Positions 18,648 to 27,638 of a stretch of DNA of 64,000 bases are shown piece by piece. The position numbers and the translations under genes are program-made. The notes beneath the pieces were generated by a model. The model was given only the letters and a program-made list of their open reading frames with translations. It was not told the DNA's origin and searched no databases. Origin of the DNA: Sphingobium sp. D43FB (GTDB lineage Bacteria; Pseudomonadota; Alphaproteobacteria; Sphingomonadales; Sphingomonadaceae); assembly GCF_002312805.1 (NCBI RefSeq), contig NZ_NMUA01000005.1, positions 1-64,000 on the forward strand, in the 5' to 3' direction. Every line of letters begins with the position of its first letter. Positions within the stretch are counted from its first letter, which is position 1.

Positions 18648-19915
18648 CCCGGCTCCTCCTCCTGCAAAAAGCGTCAACCAGTGTACGGGTCGCTGTCCGC
18701 TTGGCCTGCATCGCCACGGCCTTGGCCATCGGCTCTGCCCATGCGCAAAGCTGCACCCCGGCCTGGGTCGCTGGCTGGGCCTCGTCCCAATTCCGCCCCA
18801 CCGGCGACGCCGCGCTCCCGCCCGGCACGCTGGCGAACCAGACCCTGCGCCAGATCGTCCGTCCCTCGGTCAGTGGCGATCGCGTCCGTGTCCGCCTGTC
18901 GAACCTCGCCGGCACCCGGCCGCTCCCCATATTGGGCGTCAGCATCGCCCGCGCCACCAGTTCCGCCGCGCCCACCATTGATCCCGCAAGCCGGATAGCC
19001 CTCCGCTTCGATGGCCAGCCCGACGTTATCATCCCGCCCGGCGCGGACTATCTCTCCGACCCGGTCCCGCTGTCGGCCAAAGCGCTCGACACGATCGCCG
19101 TCTCGATCCGCTACGCCGCCGCCGACCCCGAACAGACATCGCATCCCGGCTCGCGCGCCACCTCCTGGCATCTGCCCGGCGATCATCTGTCCGACCCGCA
19201 ATTCGCCGGAGCCGCCACCTTCGACCATTGGTTCAACCTCGCCGCGCTCGAAGTCGAGCGCTGCGCCCCCGCACGACTGATCGTCGCGCTGGGCGACTCG
19301 ATTACCGACGGCAAGAACAGCACTACCAACGGCAATGATCGCTGGACCGACCGGCTGGCCGAACGCTTGCAGGCCGACCCCAAACGCCGCCACATCGCGG
19401 TCGTCAATCAGGGGATCGGCGGCAATCGGCTGCTCGACGATGGCCTTGGTCCCAACGCACTCGCCCGGCTCGACCGCGACGTGCTGGCGCAGCCCGGCGT
19501 CACGCATCTGATCCTGCTGGAAGGGATCAACGATCTCGGCACGCTCACCCGCGAAGCCCCTGTCAGCACCGCCGCGCATCAGGCCCATGTCGCCCGCATC
19601 ATCGGCGCCTATCGCCAGATTATCGCCCGCGCCCGTGCCAAAGGGATCAAGGTGATCGGCGCGACCGTCATGCCCTTCGTCGGCAATGATTATTATCACG
19701 CCGACGCCCAGAACGAAGCCGACCGCCAGGCCGTCAACGCCTGGATCAGACAGCCGGGCAATTTCGACGCGGTGATCGATTTCGATGCCACAACCCGCGA
19801 CCCCGCACGGCCCGATCGCTTGGCCCCCGCCTATGACAGTGGCGATGCGCTCCACCCGTCGCCCCGCGGCTATCGGGCGATGGGCGACGCGATCGCGCTG
19901 GACCTGTTCGACTGA
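18644..19915 (+). CDS. Secreted SGNH/GDSL hydrolase, possible acetylxylan esterase
   Basis: A 423-residue protein with an N-terminal signal (LACIATALAIGSAHA-Q), a beta-rich N-terminal half and a C-terminal SGNH hydrolase domain. Block I is VALGDSITDG with the nucleophile Ser, block II contains NQGIGGNRLL, block III EGINDLG with the oxyanion Asn, and block V DALHPSPRGY with the Asp-x-x-His pair. Members cleave acyl esters such as sugar acetates. Coupling by ATGA overlap to the uronate-type transporter and the xylan context suggest deacetylation of xylan fragments, but this is inference. Confidence 0.85.
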   Translation: MTRLLLLQKASTSVRVAVRLACIATALAIGSAHAQSCTPAWVAGWASSQFRPTGDAALPPGTLANQTLRQIVRPSVSGDRVRVRLSNLAGTRPLPILGVSIARATSSAAPTIDPASRIALRFDGQPDVIIPPGADYLSDPVPLSAKALDTIAVSIRYAAADPEQTSHPGSRATSWHLPGDHLSDPQFAGAATFDHWFNLAALEVERCAPARLIVALGDSITDGKNSTTNGNDRWTDRLAERLQADPKRRHIAVVNQGIGGNRLLDDGLGPNALARLDRDVLAQPGVTHLILLEGINDLGTLTREAPVSTAAHQAHVARIIGAYRQIIARARAKGIKVIGATVMPFVGNDYYHADAQNEADRQAVNAWIRQPGNFDAVIDFDATTRDPARPDRLAPAYDSGDALHPSPRGYRAMGDAIALDLFD

Positions 19916-19925
19916 CCGGCAGACG

Positions 19926-20408
19926 CTATTTCCGCCGTCCCCCGGCATCCAGCACCGTCTCCATCGCAACGAAGGTGGAGGTGCTGGCGACATGGGGCAG
20001 GGCGGAAATCTTCTCCCCCATCACCATGCGATAGCGCCGAATATCCGCCGTCCTTACTTTGAGCAGATAGTCGAAGCTGCTCGCGATCATATGGCATTCC
20101 TCGACTTCGGCGATCCGCCGCACCGCCATGTTGAACTCATGCAGCGCCGCTTCGCGCGTATCGCTCAGCTTGACCTCGGCAAAGGCGACATGGTCCATTC
20201 CCAGCTTGGCCGGATCGACGATCGCGCGGAACCCGTGGATCACGCCGGTTTCGATCAACCGTTTCAGCCGCACCTGGCATGGCGTCTTGGACAGGCCGAC
20301 CAGCGCCGCCAGATCGGTCACCGTCATACGGCCGTCTTCCACCAGAGCGGCGATGATCTTGCGGTCGAATTCGTCCAGATCGACTGTTGAGGCGGCTTTA
20401 TCCATCAT
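19926..20408 (-). CDS. Lrp/AsnC-family regulator, likely PutR
   Basis: A 160-residue Lrp-type protein: helix-turn-helix MTVTDLAALVGLSKTPCQVRLKRL at about 28-51 and a RAM ligand-binding domain (FAEVKLSDTREAALHEFN, VEECHMIASSFDYLLKVRT). It is transcribed away from putA across 96 bases. In other alphaproteobacteria a divergent Lrp-type PutR activates putA when proline is present; the same role is inferred here. Two adjacent ATG codons are possible starts. Confidence 0.9.
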   Translation of the reverse strand: MMDKAASTVDLDEFDRKIIAALVEDGRMTVTDLAALVGLSKTPCQVRLKRLIETGVIHGFRAIVDPAKLGMDHVAFAEVKLSDTREAALHEFNMAVRRIAEVEECHMIASSFDYLLKVRTADIRRYRMVMGEKISALPHVASTSTFVAMETVLDAGGRRK

Positions 20409-20504
20409 TGCTGCCTAACATAGAGGCATGAATAAGTCACATCCGCCGCACAAACAGACCTGATAAGGCAGATCGACGCTACCATATGCGATATGATGTA
20501 GGGT

Positions 20505-23500
20505 ATGACCGTCCAGCCCCCCTTTGCCGCCTTCGCTCCTGCCATCCGCGCCCAATCTCCGTTGCGGCAGGCGATCACCGACGCCTATCGCCGCGATGAA
20601 GCCGAGGCGCTGGCCCCGCTGATCGAAGCGGCGACGCTGCCCGATGCGACCCGCGCGGCGGCGCAGGAAACGGCCCATAGGCTCGTCACGGCCCTGCGCG
20701 CCAATCACAAGGGCAGCGGCGTCGAAGGTCTGGTGCAGGAATATGCGCTGTCCAGCCAGGAGGGCGTCGCGCTGATGTGCCTCGCCGAAGCGCTGCTCCG
20801 CATCCCCGACGCCGCGACCCGCGACGCGCTGATCCGCGACAAGATCGCCGATGGTGATTGGGGATCGCATCTGGGCACCGACAAGTCGCTGTTCGTCAAC
20901 GCCGCCACCTGGGGGCTGGTGGTCACCGGCAAGCTGGTCGGCAGCGTCGATGATCGCGGCCTTGGCGCAGCGCTGACGCGCCTCGTCGCACGCGCGGGCG
21001 AGCCGGTCATCCGACGCGGCGTCGATCTTGCCATGCGGATGATGGGCGAACAATTCGTCACCGGCGAAACCATCAAGGAAGCGCTCAAGCGCGCCAAGGT
21101 GATGGAGGCCAAGGGGTTCGCCTATAGCTATGACATGCTGGGCGAAGCAGCGACGACGGCGGACGACGCCGCCCGCTATTATGCCGATTATGAACAGGCG
21201 ATCCACGCCATCGGCAAGGCGTCGGCCAAGCGCGGCGTCTATGCCGGTCCCGGCATCTCGATCAAGCTGTCCGCGCTCCATCCGCGCTATGCCCGCGCGC
21301 AAGCCGACCGCGTCATGGCCGAGCTTCTGCCGCGCGTGCAGCAACTCGCCGCGCTCGCCAAAAGCTATAATATCGGCTTCAACATCGACGCGGAGGAGGC
21401 CGACCGGCTCGACCTGTCGCTCGACTTGCTGGAAAGCCTGGCGCTGCATCCGGCTCTGTCCGGCTGGAACGGGCTTGGCTTCGTGGTTCAGGCCTATGGC
21501 AAGCGTTGCCCCTTCGTCATCGACTGGATCATCGACCTTGCCCGTCGCGCCGATCGCCGCATCATGGTCCGGCTGGTCAAGGGCGCCTATTGGGATGCGG
21601 AGATCAAGCGCGCGCAGGTCGATGGCCTCGCCGATTTTCCGGTCTACACCCGCAAGCTGCACACCGACATTGCCTATATCGCCTGCGCGCAAAAACTGCT
21701 CGCCGCCAAGGACGCGGTCTTCCCGCAATTCGCCACCCATAATGCCCAGACGCTCGCCACCATCCATGCGATGGCCGGGCCGGATTTCAGCATCGGCACC
21801 TATGAGTTTCAGTGCCTTCACGGCATGGGCGAGCCGCTCTACGAACAGGTGGTCGGCGCGGGTAAGCTGGATCGCCCCTGCCGCATCTATGCGCCGGTCG
21901 GCACGCATGAGACCTTGCTCGCCTATCTCGTCCGCCGCCTGCTCGAAAATGGCGCGAACAGCAGTTTCGTCAACCGCATCGCCGACCCGGCCGTGTCGGT
22001 GGACGAGATGATCGCCGACCCCGTCGATACCGTCCGCGCCATGCCCAACCCCGGCGCCCGTCACGACCAGATCGCGCTGCCTGCCGCTATCTTCCCCGAC
22101 CGCCGCAACTCAGATGGCATCGACCTCAGCGATGAAAAGGCCTTGGCGAGCCTGACGCAAGCGCTCCAGCATAGCGCGACGCTGGACTGGACCGCCGCAC
22201 CGGAAGGCGGGGCGGGCGAGGGGCAGCCCGTCCGCAACCCGGCCGATCATCGCGATATCGTCGGCACCGTGGTCGAAGCAACGGTGGACGATGCCCGCGC
22301 CGCAGCGATCCGGGCGGCCGCATCGCTCTGGCGCAACACGCCGGTTGCTGATCGCGCCATCGCGCTCGATCGCACGGCCGACGCGATGCAGGCGCGGATG
22401 CCGATCCTGCTCGGCCTCATCGTCCGCGAAGCGGGCAAGTCCATCCCCAACGCCATCGCCGAAGTGCGGGAGGCGATCGACTTTCTACGCTATTATGCGC
22501 AGCAGGCCCGCACCACCTTCGGCCCGCAGCAGCAGGCGCTCGGCGTAGTCACCTGCATCAGCCCGTGGAACTTCCCGCTGGCGATCTTCACCGGCCAAGT
22601 CGCCGCCGCGCTAGTCGCGGGCAATGCCGTGCTGGCCAAGCCTGCCGAAGAAACGCCGCTCATCGCCGCCGAGGCCGTCCGCCTGCTCCACGCCGCAGGG
22701 GTGCCGACCGACGCGCTCCAGCTTTTGCCGGGCGATGGCGCCATCGGCGCCGCGCTCGTCGCCGCGCCGCAAACCGCGGCCGTGATGTTCACCGGATCGA
22801 CCGATGTCGCCCGCCTGATCCAGCGCCAGCTTGCCACCCGCCTGTCGCCGCAGGGCAGACCGATCCCATTGATCGCCGAAACCGGCGGGCAAAATGCCAT
22901 GATCGTGGATTCATCGGCGCTCGCGGAACAGGTCGTCGCCGACGTCATCGCCTCGGCCTTCGATAGCGCGGGCCAGCGCTGCTCGGCGCTGCGCGTCCTG
23001 TGCCTGCAGGAGGATGTCGCCGATCGCACATTGACGATGCTCAAGGGCGCGCTCGCCGAACTCAGCCTTGGCCGCACTGATGCGCTCAAGGTCGATATCG
23101 GCCCGGTCATCACGGCCGAAGCCCAAGCGGGCATCAACGCCCATATCGACGCGATGCGGGCGATGGGACGGGCGGTGGATCAACGCCCGCTGCCGCCCGA
23201 AGCCGCGCACGGCACCTTCGTTGCGCCGACCATCATCGAGATCGACAGCCTGACGGATCTGGATCGCGAAGTCTTCGGCCCGGTCCTGCATGTCCTGCGC
23301 TTTCGTCGTGATGGATTGGACGCGCTTGTCGGTGCGATCAACGCCACCGGCTATGGCCTGACCTTCGGGCTGCATACCCGTCTGGATGAAACGGTCGCGC
23401 GGGTGACGCGCCGGGTGAAGGTCGGCAATATCTATATCAATCGCAATGTCATCGGCGCGATCGTCGGGGTTCAGCCCTTTGGCGGCTGTGGTCTGTCCGG

Positions 23501-24104
23501 CACTGGGCCGAAGGCTGGCGGACCGCTTTATCTGGGGCGGCTAGTCACCACGTCGTCGGTTCTGGCAACGCGGGTCAGCCGGTTGCAAACGCCGCTCCAC
23601 GCCTTTGCCGACTGGCTTGATGCGCAGGGCTATGGCGAGGCCGCTAGCGAAGCGCGCCGGGCAGGCGATGCGTCGGCGCTGGGTGTCGAAATGACGCTGC
23701 CGGGGCCGGTCGGCGAGCGCAATCTCTACACCCTCCATCCGCGCGGGGCGATGCTGCTGCGCCCTGCTACCCGTGCCGGACTGTTCCGGCAGATGGCCGC
23801 GATCCTTGCCACCGGCAACAGCGCGACGGTGCAGGGCATGACGGTCCCGCCAAGCCTGCCGCCGGAGGTGGCTGCGCGCTTCACGGCAGAGGCCAATGCG
23901 CCCATTGCCGCTATCCTGGTCGAGGGAGACGCCGAGCGCGTCGCCGCTGCGGTCCAGGCCGCCGCTGACCTACCCGGCCGGATCGTGCCGGTCCATGCCG
24001 AAACGGCGGATGGCTATTGTCTCGACTGGTTGCTGGAGGAAGTCTCCACCTCGGTCAACACGACGGCGGCAGGGGGCAATGCCAGCCTGATGATGATCGG
24101 CTAA
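20505..24104 (+). CDS. putA: Bifunctional proline / P5C dehydrogenase
   Basis: Oxidises proline to glutamate in two steps. The 1199-residue protein has an FAD proline-dehydrogenase barrel (about 80-480; SIKLSALHPRY, MVRLVKGAYWDAEIKRAQ, YEFQCLHGMGE), an NAD aldehyde-dehydrogenase domain (about 500-1000; PWNFPLAIFTGQ, AETGGQNAMIVD and catalytic Cys in DSAGQRCSALRVL) and a C-terminal extension ending VNTTAAGGNASLMMIG. It lacks the ribbon-helix-helix DNA-binding domain of Escherichia coli PutA, so it should not repress itself; the divergent Lrp-type regulator supplies control. It ends four bases from the convergent SnoaL-like gene. Confidence 0.96.
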   Translation: MTVQPPFAAFAPAIRAQSPLRQAITDAYRRDEAEALAPLIEAATLPDATRAAAQETAHRLVTALRANHKGSGVEGLVQEYALSSQEGVALMCLAEALLRIPDAATRDALIRDKIADGDWGSHLGTDKSLFVNAATWGLVVTGKLVGSVDDRGLGAALTRLVARAGEPVIRRGVDLAMRMMGEQFVTGETIKEALKRAKVMEAKGFAYSYDMLGEAATTADDAARYYADYEQAIHAIGKASAKRGVYAGPGISIKLSALHPRYARAQADRVMAELLPRVQQLAALAKSYNIGFNIDAEEADRLDLSLDLLESLALHPALSGWNGLGFVVQAYGKRCPFVIDWIIDLARRADRRIMVRLVKGAYWDAEIKRAQVDGLADFPVYTRKLHTDIAYIACAQKLLAAKDAVFPQFATHNAQTLATIHAMAGPDFSIGTYEFQCLHGMGEPLYEQVVGAGKLDRPCRIYAPVGTHETLLAYLVRRLLENGANSSFVNRIADPAVSVDEMIADPVDTVRAMPNPGARHDQIALPAAIFPDRRNSDGIDLSDEKALASLTQALQHSATLDWTAAPEGGAGEGQPVRNPADHRDIVGTVVEATVDDARAAAIRAAASLWRNTPVADRAIALDRTADAMQARMPILLGLIVREAGKSIPNAIAEVREAIDFLRYYAQQARTTFGPQQQALGVVTCISPWNFPLAIFTGQVAAALVAGNAVLAKPAEETPLIAAEAVRLLHAAGVPTDALQLLPGDGAIGAALVAAPQTAAVMFTGSTDVARLIQRQLATRLSPQGRPIPLIAETGGQNAMIVDSSALAEQVVADVIASAFDSAGQRCSALRVLCLQEDVADRTLTMLKGALAELSLGRTDALKVDIGPVITAEAQAGINAHIDAMRAMGRAVDQRPLPPEAAHGTFVAPTIIEIDSLTDLDREVFGPVLHVLRFRRDGLDALVGAINATGYGLTFGLHTRLDETVARVTRRVKVGNIYINRNVIGAIVGVQPFGGCGLSGTGPKAGGPLYLGRLVTTSSVLATRVSRLQTPLHAFADWLDAQGYGEAASEARRAGDASALGVEMTLPGPVGERNLYTLHPRGAMLLRPATRAGLFRQMAAILATGNSATVQGMTVPPSLPPEVAARFTAEANAPIAAILVEGDAERVAAAVQAAADLPGRIVPVHAETADGYCLDWLLEEVSTSVNTTAAGGNASLMMIG

Positions 24105-24108
24105 AGGC

Positions 24109-24579
24109 TCAGCCTCCGATCGTCACCTGCAGCCGGGAAATGCGCGAGCGGTGGATGCGCCAGCGGCCATCCACCCGCTTATAGTCTTCATGATAATGGC
24201 CGCACCCGTGCAGGGTCATGCTGGTCCCGCTGGCATCCCAAATCTGGTCCTCCATCGCGATCACGCCGCGCGCGTCATCGGGACCGATGATCTCGACTTC
24301 ATGGCCATGGCCATGATGAACCGTGCGTTGCGTGCCGATCGCGGCCTGGATGAACGTGATGATGGTGTCGCCGCCTTCATAGACCCAGTCGTTGCTCTCC
24401 GCCGCCCGGCCTTCGTCGCCCTTGCCGTCGATGCTGAGCGATGCGCGTGCGTCGAACAGGGCGTCGTCGCAGAAGACGTCGCGCAATCCGGCCCAGTCCT
24501 TATTGTCCATCAAGCGGAAATAGCGGGCCTTGAGCTGTTTGATCGCCTCGATCGCCAGCAATGTCTCGACGCCGTCCAT
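24109..24579 (-). CDS. SnoaL-like (NTF2-fold) protein
   Basis: A 156-residue alpha+beta barrel protein of the SnoaL-like group: IEAIKQLKARYFRLMDNKDWAGLRDVFCDDALFDA, then HHGHGHEVEIIGPDDARGVIAMEDQIWD and a final YKRVDGRWRIHRSRI. Members include small hydrolases, dehydratases and the beta subunits of ring-hydroxylating oxygenases. The ATG at 24579 is chosen because GGGAG lies eight bases upstream; another ATG at 24594 has none. It is divergent from the first Rieske oxygenase gene and may be its beta-type partner. Confidence 0.8.
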   Translation of the reverse strand: MDGVETLLAIEAIKQLKARYFRLMDNKDWAGLRDVFCDDALFDARASLSIDGKGDEGRAAESNDWVYEGGDTIITFIQAAIGTQRTVHHGHGHEVEIIGPDDARGVIAMEDQIWDASGTSMTLHGCGHYHEDYKRVDGRWRIHRSRISRLQVTIGG

Positions 24580-24743
24580 GTGACCATCTCCCATCGATTA
24601 TAGCGCGCTCTTATGCGGTCGAACATCGTCCCGCCCCACCTGCGACAAGTGCCAGCCCGCGCCGCCTGACAGAAGTGCAAGGCGACGGGGCAGGCCATGA
24701 CGCCTATCCCTTGGGTTCAAGAATGCCAGCAGGAGAGAGCAGC

Positions 24744-26081
24744 ATGGACCAGCCCGCCATTCATCCGCTGACCATGGACGGTCGCGATCCCGCCGCGCTG
24801 CGCGGCGATCCGATCAGCGGCGATCGCTATACCAGTCGCGATTTTATGCAGCAGGAATGGGACCATTTGTGGACCCGGATCTGGCATGTCGCGGGGCGGA
24901 CGGCGGAGTTGGAGGAGCCGGGCGACTATGTCGTCCACGACTTCCGGCATGAAAGCGTCATCTGCATTCGACAGGACGACGGAAGCATCAAGGCCTTCTA
25001 CAATGCCTGCGGGCATCGCGGCATGCGCCTGACCGATGGCAGCGCTTTTGCCGAGGCGCTCACCTGTCCCTATCATGGCTGGAAATGGGGCAAGGACGGC
25101 ATGCTCCAATATGCGCAGGACCCACATGATTTTCCGCAAGGCAACCCCTGCGGCAAGTTGAAGCTCAAGGAACTGCGCTGCGCCACTTGGGGCGGGTTCG
25201 TCTGGTACACGATGGACGATACCGCGCCCGACTTGCTCGACTATCTCGCGCCGATGCCGGAGCTTTACAAAAATTACCCGATGGACACGGGCGTCCGGGT
25301 GTTCTGGATGAAGATCAACCTCAACACCAATTGGAAGTTCGCGACCGACAATTTCTCCGAAAGCTATCACACCCGCACCGCTCATCCGCAGGTGCCGCCA
25401 TGGATCGACCAGGATGTCGATACCGCCCGGCATGAAATGTATCCAGCAGGCCATGGGCGCACGGTCCAGCCGATGCGGCCCTCGCTCAGCGACCGGCTGC
25501 CCGACGGCGTGCCGCATCCGTTCGACCATATCCTGCGCCAGTGGGACATCGACCCGGACAGCTACCCGGACTATGAGACCAAGGCGATGCAGGGGTGGCT
25601 GGACCTCAAGGCGGCCAAGCGGCGGCTATGGCGCGAGCGGGGCTATCTCCATTATGAACATATGGACGATGAGCAGATCACGGACAGTCCGCATACGGTG
25701 ATCTTCCCCAATGTCACCATTTCCTTCCTGCCCGACAATATCCTGTTCTTCCGCACCGAACCCCATGCTGATGATCCGGGCAAATGCACCTTCGATCTAT
25801 GGTGCATGGCCTTTCCGGTGGCGGGGCAGACGCAGGTGGAATCGATCATGGCGGGACCACAACCGTTCAGCGAAGCGGACATGCTTTGGCGTGATTTCGA
25901 CAATGGCCGGGGCGTGCCGGAGATTGAGGGGCAGATCGTCTATCAGGACATGATGCTGGCCGAAGGGATGCAGCGGGGAATGCATTCGCGCGGCTATGGC
26001 GACGCTTACCTCAGCGCGCAGGAAACGCGGGTTCGCTATTTCCATGAGGTGTTGAACGACTATCTGGCGGGACGGCGCTAG
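24744..26081 (+). CDS. Rieske non-heme iron oxygenase, alpha subunit (first)
   Basis: A 445-residue aromatic-ring-hydroxylase-type large subunit. The Rieske [2Fe-2S] centre is C89-x-H91 and C108-x-x-H111 (CGHRG and CPYHGWKW). The catalytic domain has DNFSESYHTRTAH with bridging Asp202 and iron ligands His209 and His214. ATG at 24744 follows AGGAGAG. It shares strong similarity with the second Rieske gene (27631-28944), so the pair are paralogues. No ferredoxin or reductase gene is nearby, so electrons must come from elsewhere. The substrate is unknown; a hydroxylation or demethylation is expected. Confidence 0.9.
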   Translation: MDQPAIHPLTMDGRDPAALRGDPISGDRYTSRDFMQQEWDHLWTRIWHVAGRTAELEEPGDYVVHDFRHESVICIRQDDGSIKAFYNACGHRGMRLTDGSAFAEALTCPYHGWKWGKDGMLQYAQDPHDFPQGNPCGKLKLKELRCATWGGFVWYTMDDTAPDLLDYLAPMPELYKNYPMDTGVRVFWMKINLNTNWKFATDNFSESYHTRTAHPQVPPWIDQDVDTARHEMYPAGHGRTVQPMRPSLSDRLPDGVPHPFDHILRQWDIDPDSYPDYETKAMQGWLDLKAAKRRLWRERGYLHYEHMDDEQITDSPHTVIFPNVTISFLPDNILFFRTEPHADDPGKCTFDLWCMAFPVAGQTQVESIMAGPQPFSEADMLWRDFDNGRGVPEIEGQIVYQDMMLAEGMQRGMHSRGYGDAYLSAQETRVRYFHEVLNDYLAGRR

Positions 26082-26103
26082 GCGCCGTCCCATGTCCATT
26101 CGG

Positions 26104-27117
26104 TTATAGTTTCAGGATCATCTTGCCGTCGTTGGTGCCGTCGAAGAGGCGCATGAAGGCGGGGTAGGCGTTGTCTATGCCCTGTTCGATATGTTCGTCG
26201 AACACCAGCTTGCCCTCGCCGATCAGCGCGGCGATGGCCTGGCTGCCTTCGGGGAAGCGGTCGGCATAGCGGGCGATGAGGAAGCCGCGCATGGTGGCGG
26301 TCTTGACGATCAGCTGCCAGATGTTGCGCGCGCCGTGGGGCGCGCCATTATATTCGGAGATGAGGCCGCACAAAAGGATTTGTGCGTCCTGGTTGATGTG
26401 GCGCAAGGCCGCGTCGAGGCAGACGCCGCCGACATTTTCGAAGACATGATCGATGCCGTCCGGGCAGGCCGTGGCGATGGCGTCGGCGAGCGCTGCTTCG
26501 TCCTTGCCGCGATAGTCGATCGCCGCGTCGAAGTCATAGCGGTCGGTCAATCGCGCGCATTTGGTCGCGCCCCCGGCAATGCCGACGACCCGCGCGCCGC
26601 GCAATTTGGCGAGTTGCCCTACCATCGAGCCGACCGCGCCCGCCGCGCCGCTGACCAGCACGGTCTGGCCGGGACGGGGCTGCATCGCGTCGCTGACACC
26701 GAACCATGCGGTGAGGCCGACCGCGCCCATGGCGGACAGATAGCTGGTGACAGACGGGGCCGCCGACACGTCGATCGGGTGCATGAAGTCATTGGGGGTG
26801 ACGAGGCTATATGCCTCGATCGCGTTCAGCCCCATGACCCAATCGCCCGGCTTGAAGCGATCGACGCCGCTCGCCTCGACCGTGCCGATGGTGGAGGCGC
26901 GCACCGGATCGCCGATCGCGATGGGCGGCAGATAGCTTGGCGCATCGTCGAGCCAGCCGCGGATGGCGGGGTCGAGCGAGGCATATTGGTTGCGGATGAG
27001 GATTTCGCCGGGGCCGGGCGTGGGGACGGGACTGTCCTCCAACCGGAAGTCGCTTTCGCGCGGCGAGCCATCGGGGCGGGAGACGAGGAGGAAACGGCGA
27101 TTGACGGAGGCGGTCAT
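26104..27117 (-). CDS. Zinc-independent NADP-dependent medium-chain reductase
   Basis: A 337-residue MDR-superfamily protein of the leukotriene B4 dehydrogenase / CurA kind. Seen: a GroES-like N-terminus (NQYASLDPAIRGWLDD), the hinge, and a Rossmann domain with VLVSGAAGAVGSMVGQLAKLRGARVVGIAGG and FENVGG. No Zn-binding Cys cluster is present. Such enzymes reduce the double bond of enones. Its start overlaps the stop of the SnoaL-like gene upstream (ATGA), placing it as the last gene of a three-gene minus-strand operon with the second Rieske oxygenase. Confidence 0.88.
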   Translation of the reverse strand: MTASVNRRFLLVSRPDGSPRESDFRLEDSPVPTPGPGEILIRNQYASLDPAIRGWLDDAPSYLPPIAIGDPVRASTIGTVEASGVDRFKPGDWVMGLNAIEAYSLVTPNDFMHPIDVSAAPSVTSYLSAMGAVGLTAWFGVSDAMQPRPGQTVLVSGAAGAVGSMVGQLAKLRGARVVGIAGGATKCARLTDRYDFDAAIDYRGKDEAALADAIATACPDGIDHVFENVGGVCLDAALRHINQDAQILLCGLISEYNGAPHGARNIWQLIVKTATMRGFLIARYADRFPEGSQAIAALIGEGKLVFDEHIEQGIDNAYPAFMRLFDGTNDGKMILKL

Positions 27118-27638
27118 GATGCGGTGTTTCCCCAGAGGCTATGAACGGGATCGGTCGGTCCCTGTGCGCCGCGCAGGAAACCGGCATAAAGGTCTTCGCC
27201 GCCACCGGCGGGCTGGCGGACGACCCAGTCGCACACGAAGCGCCGTTCGATAAACTGCCATGTGCCGTTGGTGCGGACGAAGCGGTCGAGATAGCGGCCG
27301 CCGGTCAGCATATGGATGGGGTCGCCCTCCTGCCCGCGCGGAGTGGCGAGCGCGGTGACATAGGTTTCGCCCTTCGCGCTGTCGCCATCGACCTCCACCC
27401 ATTGATGCGCATTGGCGTGGCTGGTCTGGGTGAAAACGGTGCGGACGATGGCGCAGATTTCGCGGGCAAAATCCTGGCCGCTGCCGTTGAAGGGGCCGCT
27501 TTCGACATGGCTGTCGGCATGAAAGAGCGAACCCAGCAACGCCGCATCGGCACGATCGACGCCCCGGCAATAAGCGGCGGTCAGGTCGGCAATCTGCTGC
27601 TTCGCGACGAGGGCGTCGATCAGCGCGGGATCAGTCAT
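27114..27638 (-). CDS. SnoaL-like (NTF2-fold) protein, Rieske partner
   Basis: A 174-residue protein: IADLTAAYCRGVDRADAALLGSLFHADSHVE, a central HANAHQWVEVDGDSA stretch, then RYLDRFVRTNGTWQFIERRFVCDW. This is the SnoaL_4-like form of the NTF2 fold. The start overlaps the end of the second Rieske gene by eight bases, and its stop overlaps the reductase start by four, so all three are tightly coupled. It could be a beta subunit that stabilises the oxygenase or an enzyme acting on its product. Confidence 0.82.
   Translation of the reverse strand: MTDPALIDALVAKQQIADLTAAYCRGVDRADAALLGSLFHADSHVESGPFNGSGQDFAREICAIVRTVFTQTSHANAHQWVEVDGDSAKGETYVTALATPRGQEGDPIHMLTGGRYLDRFVRTNGTWQFIERRFVCDWVVRQPAGGGEDLYAGFLRGAQGPTDPVHSLWGNTAS

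Noticed and set aside
20415-22064. 549-codon minus-strand frame opposite putA
   Set aside because: Antisense of a certain gene, with no family likeness.
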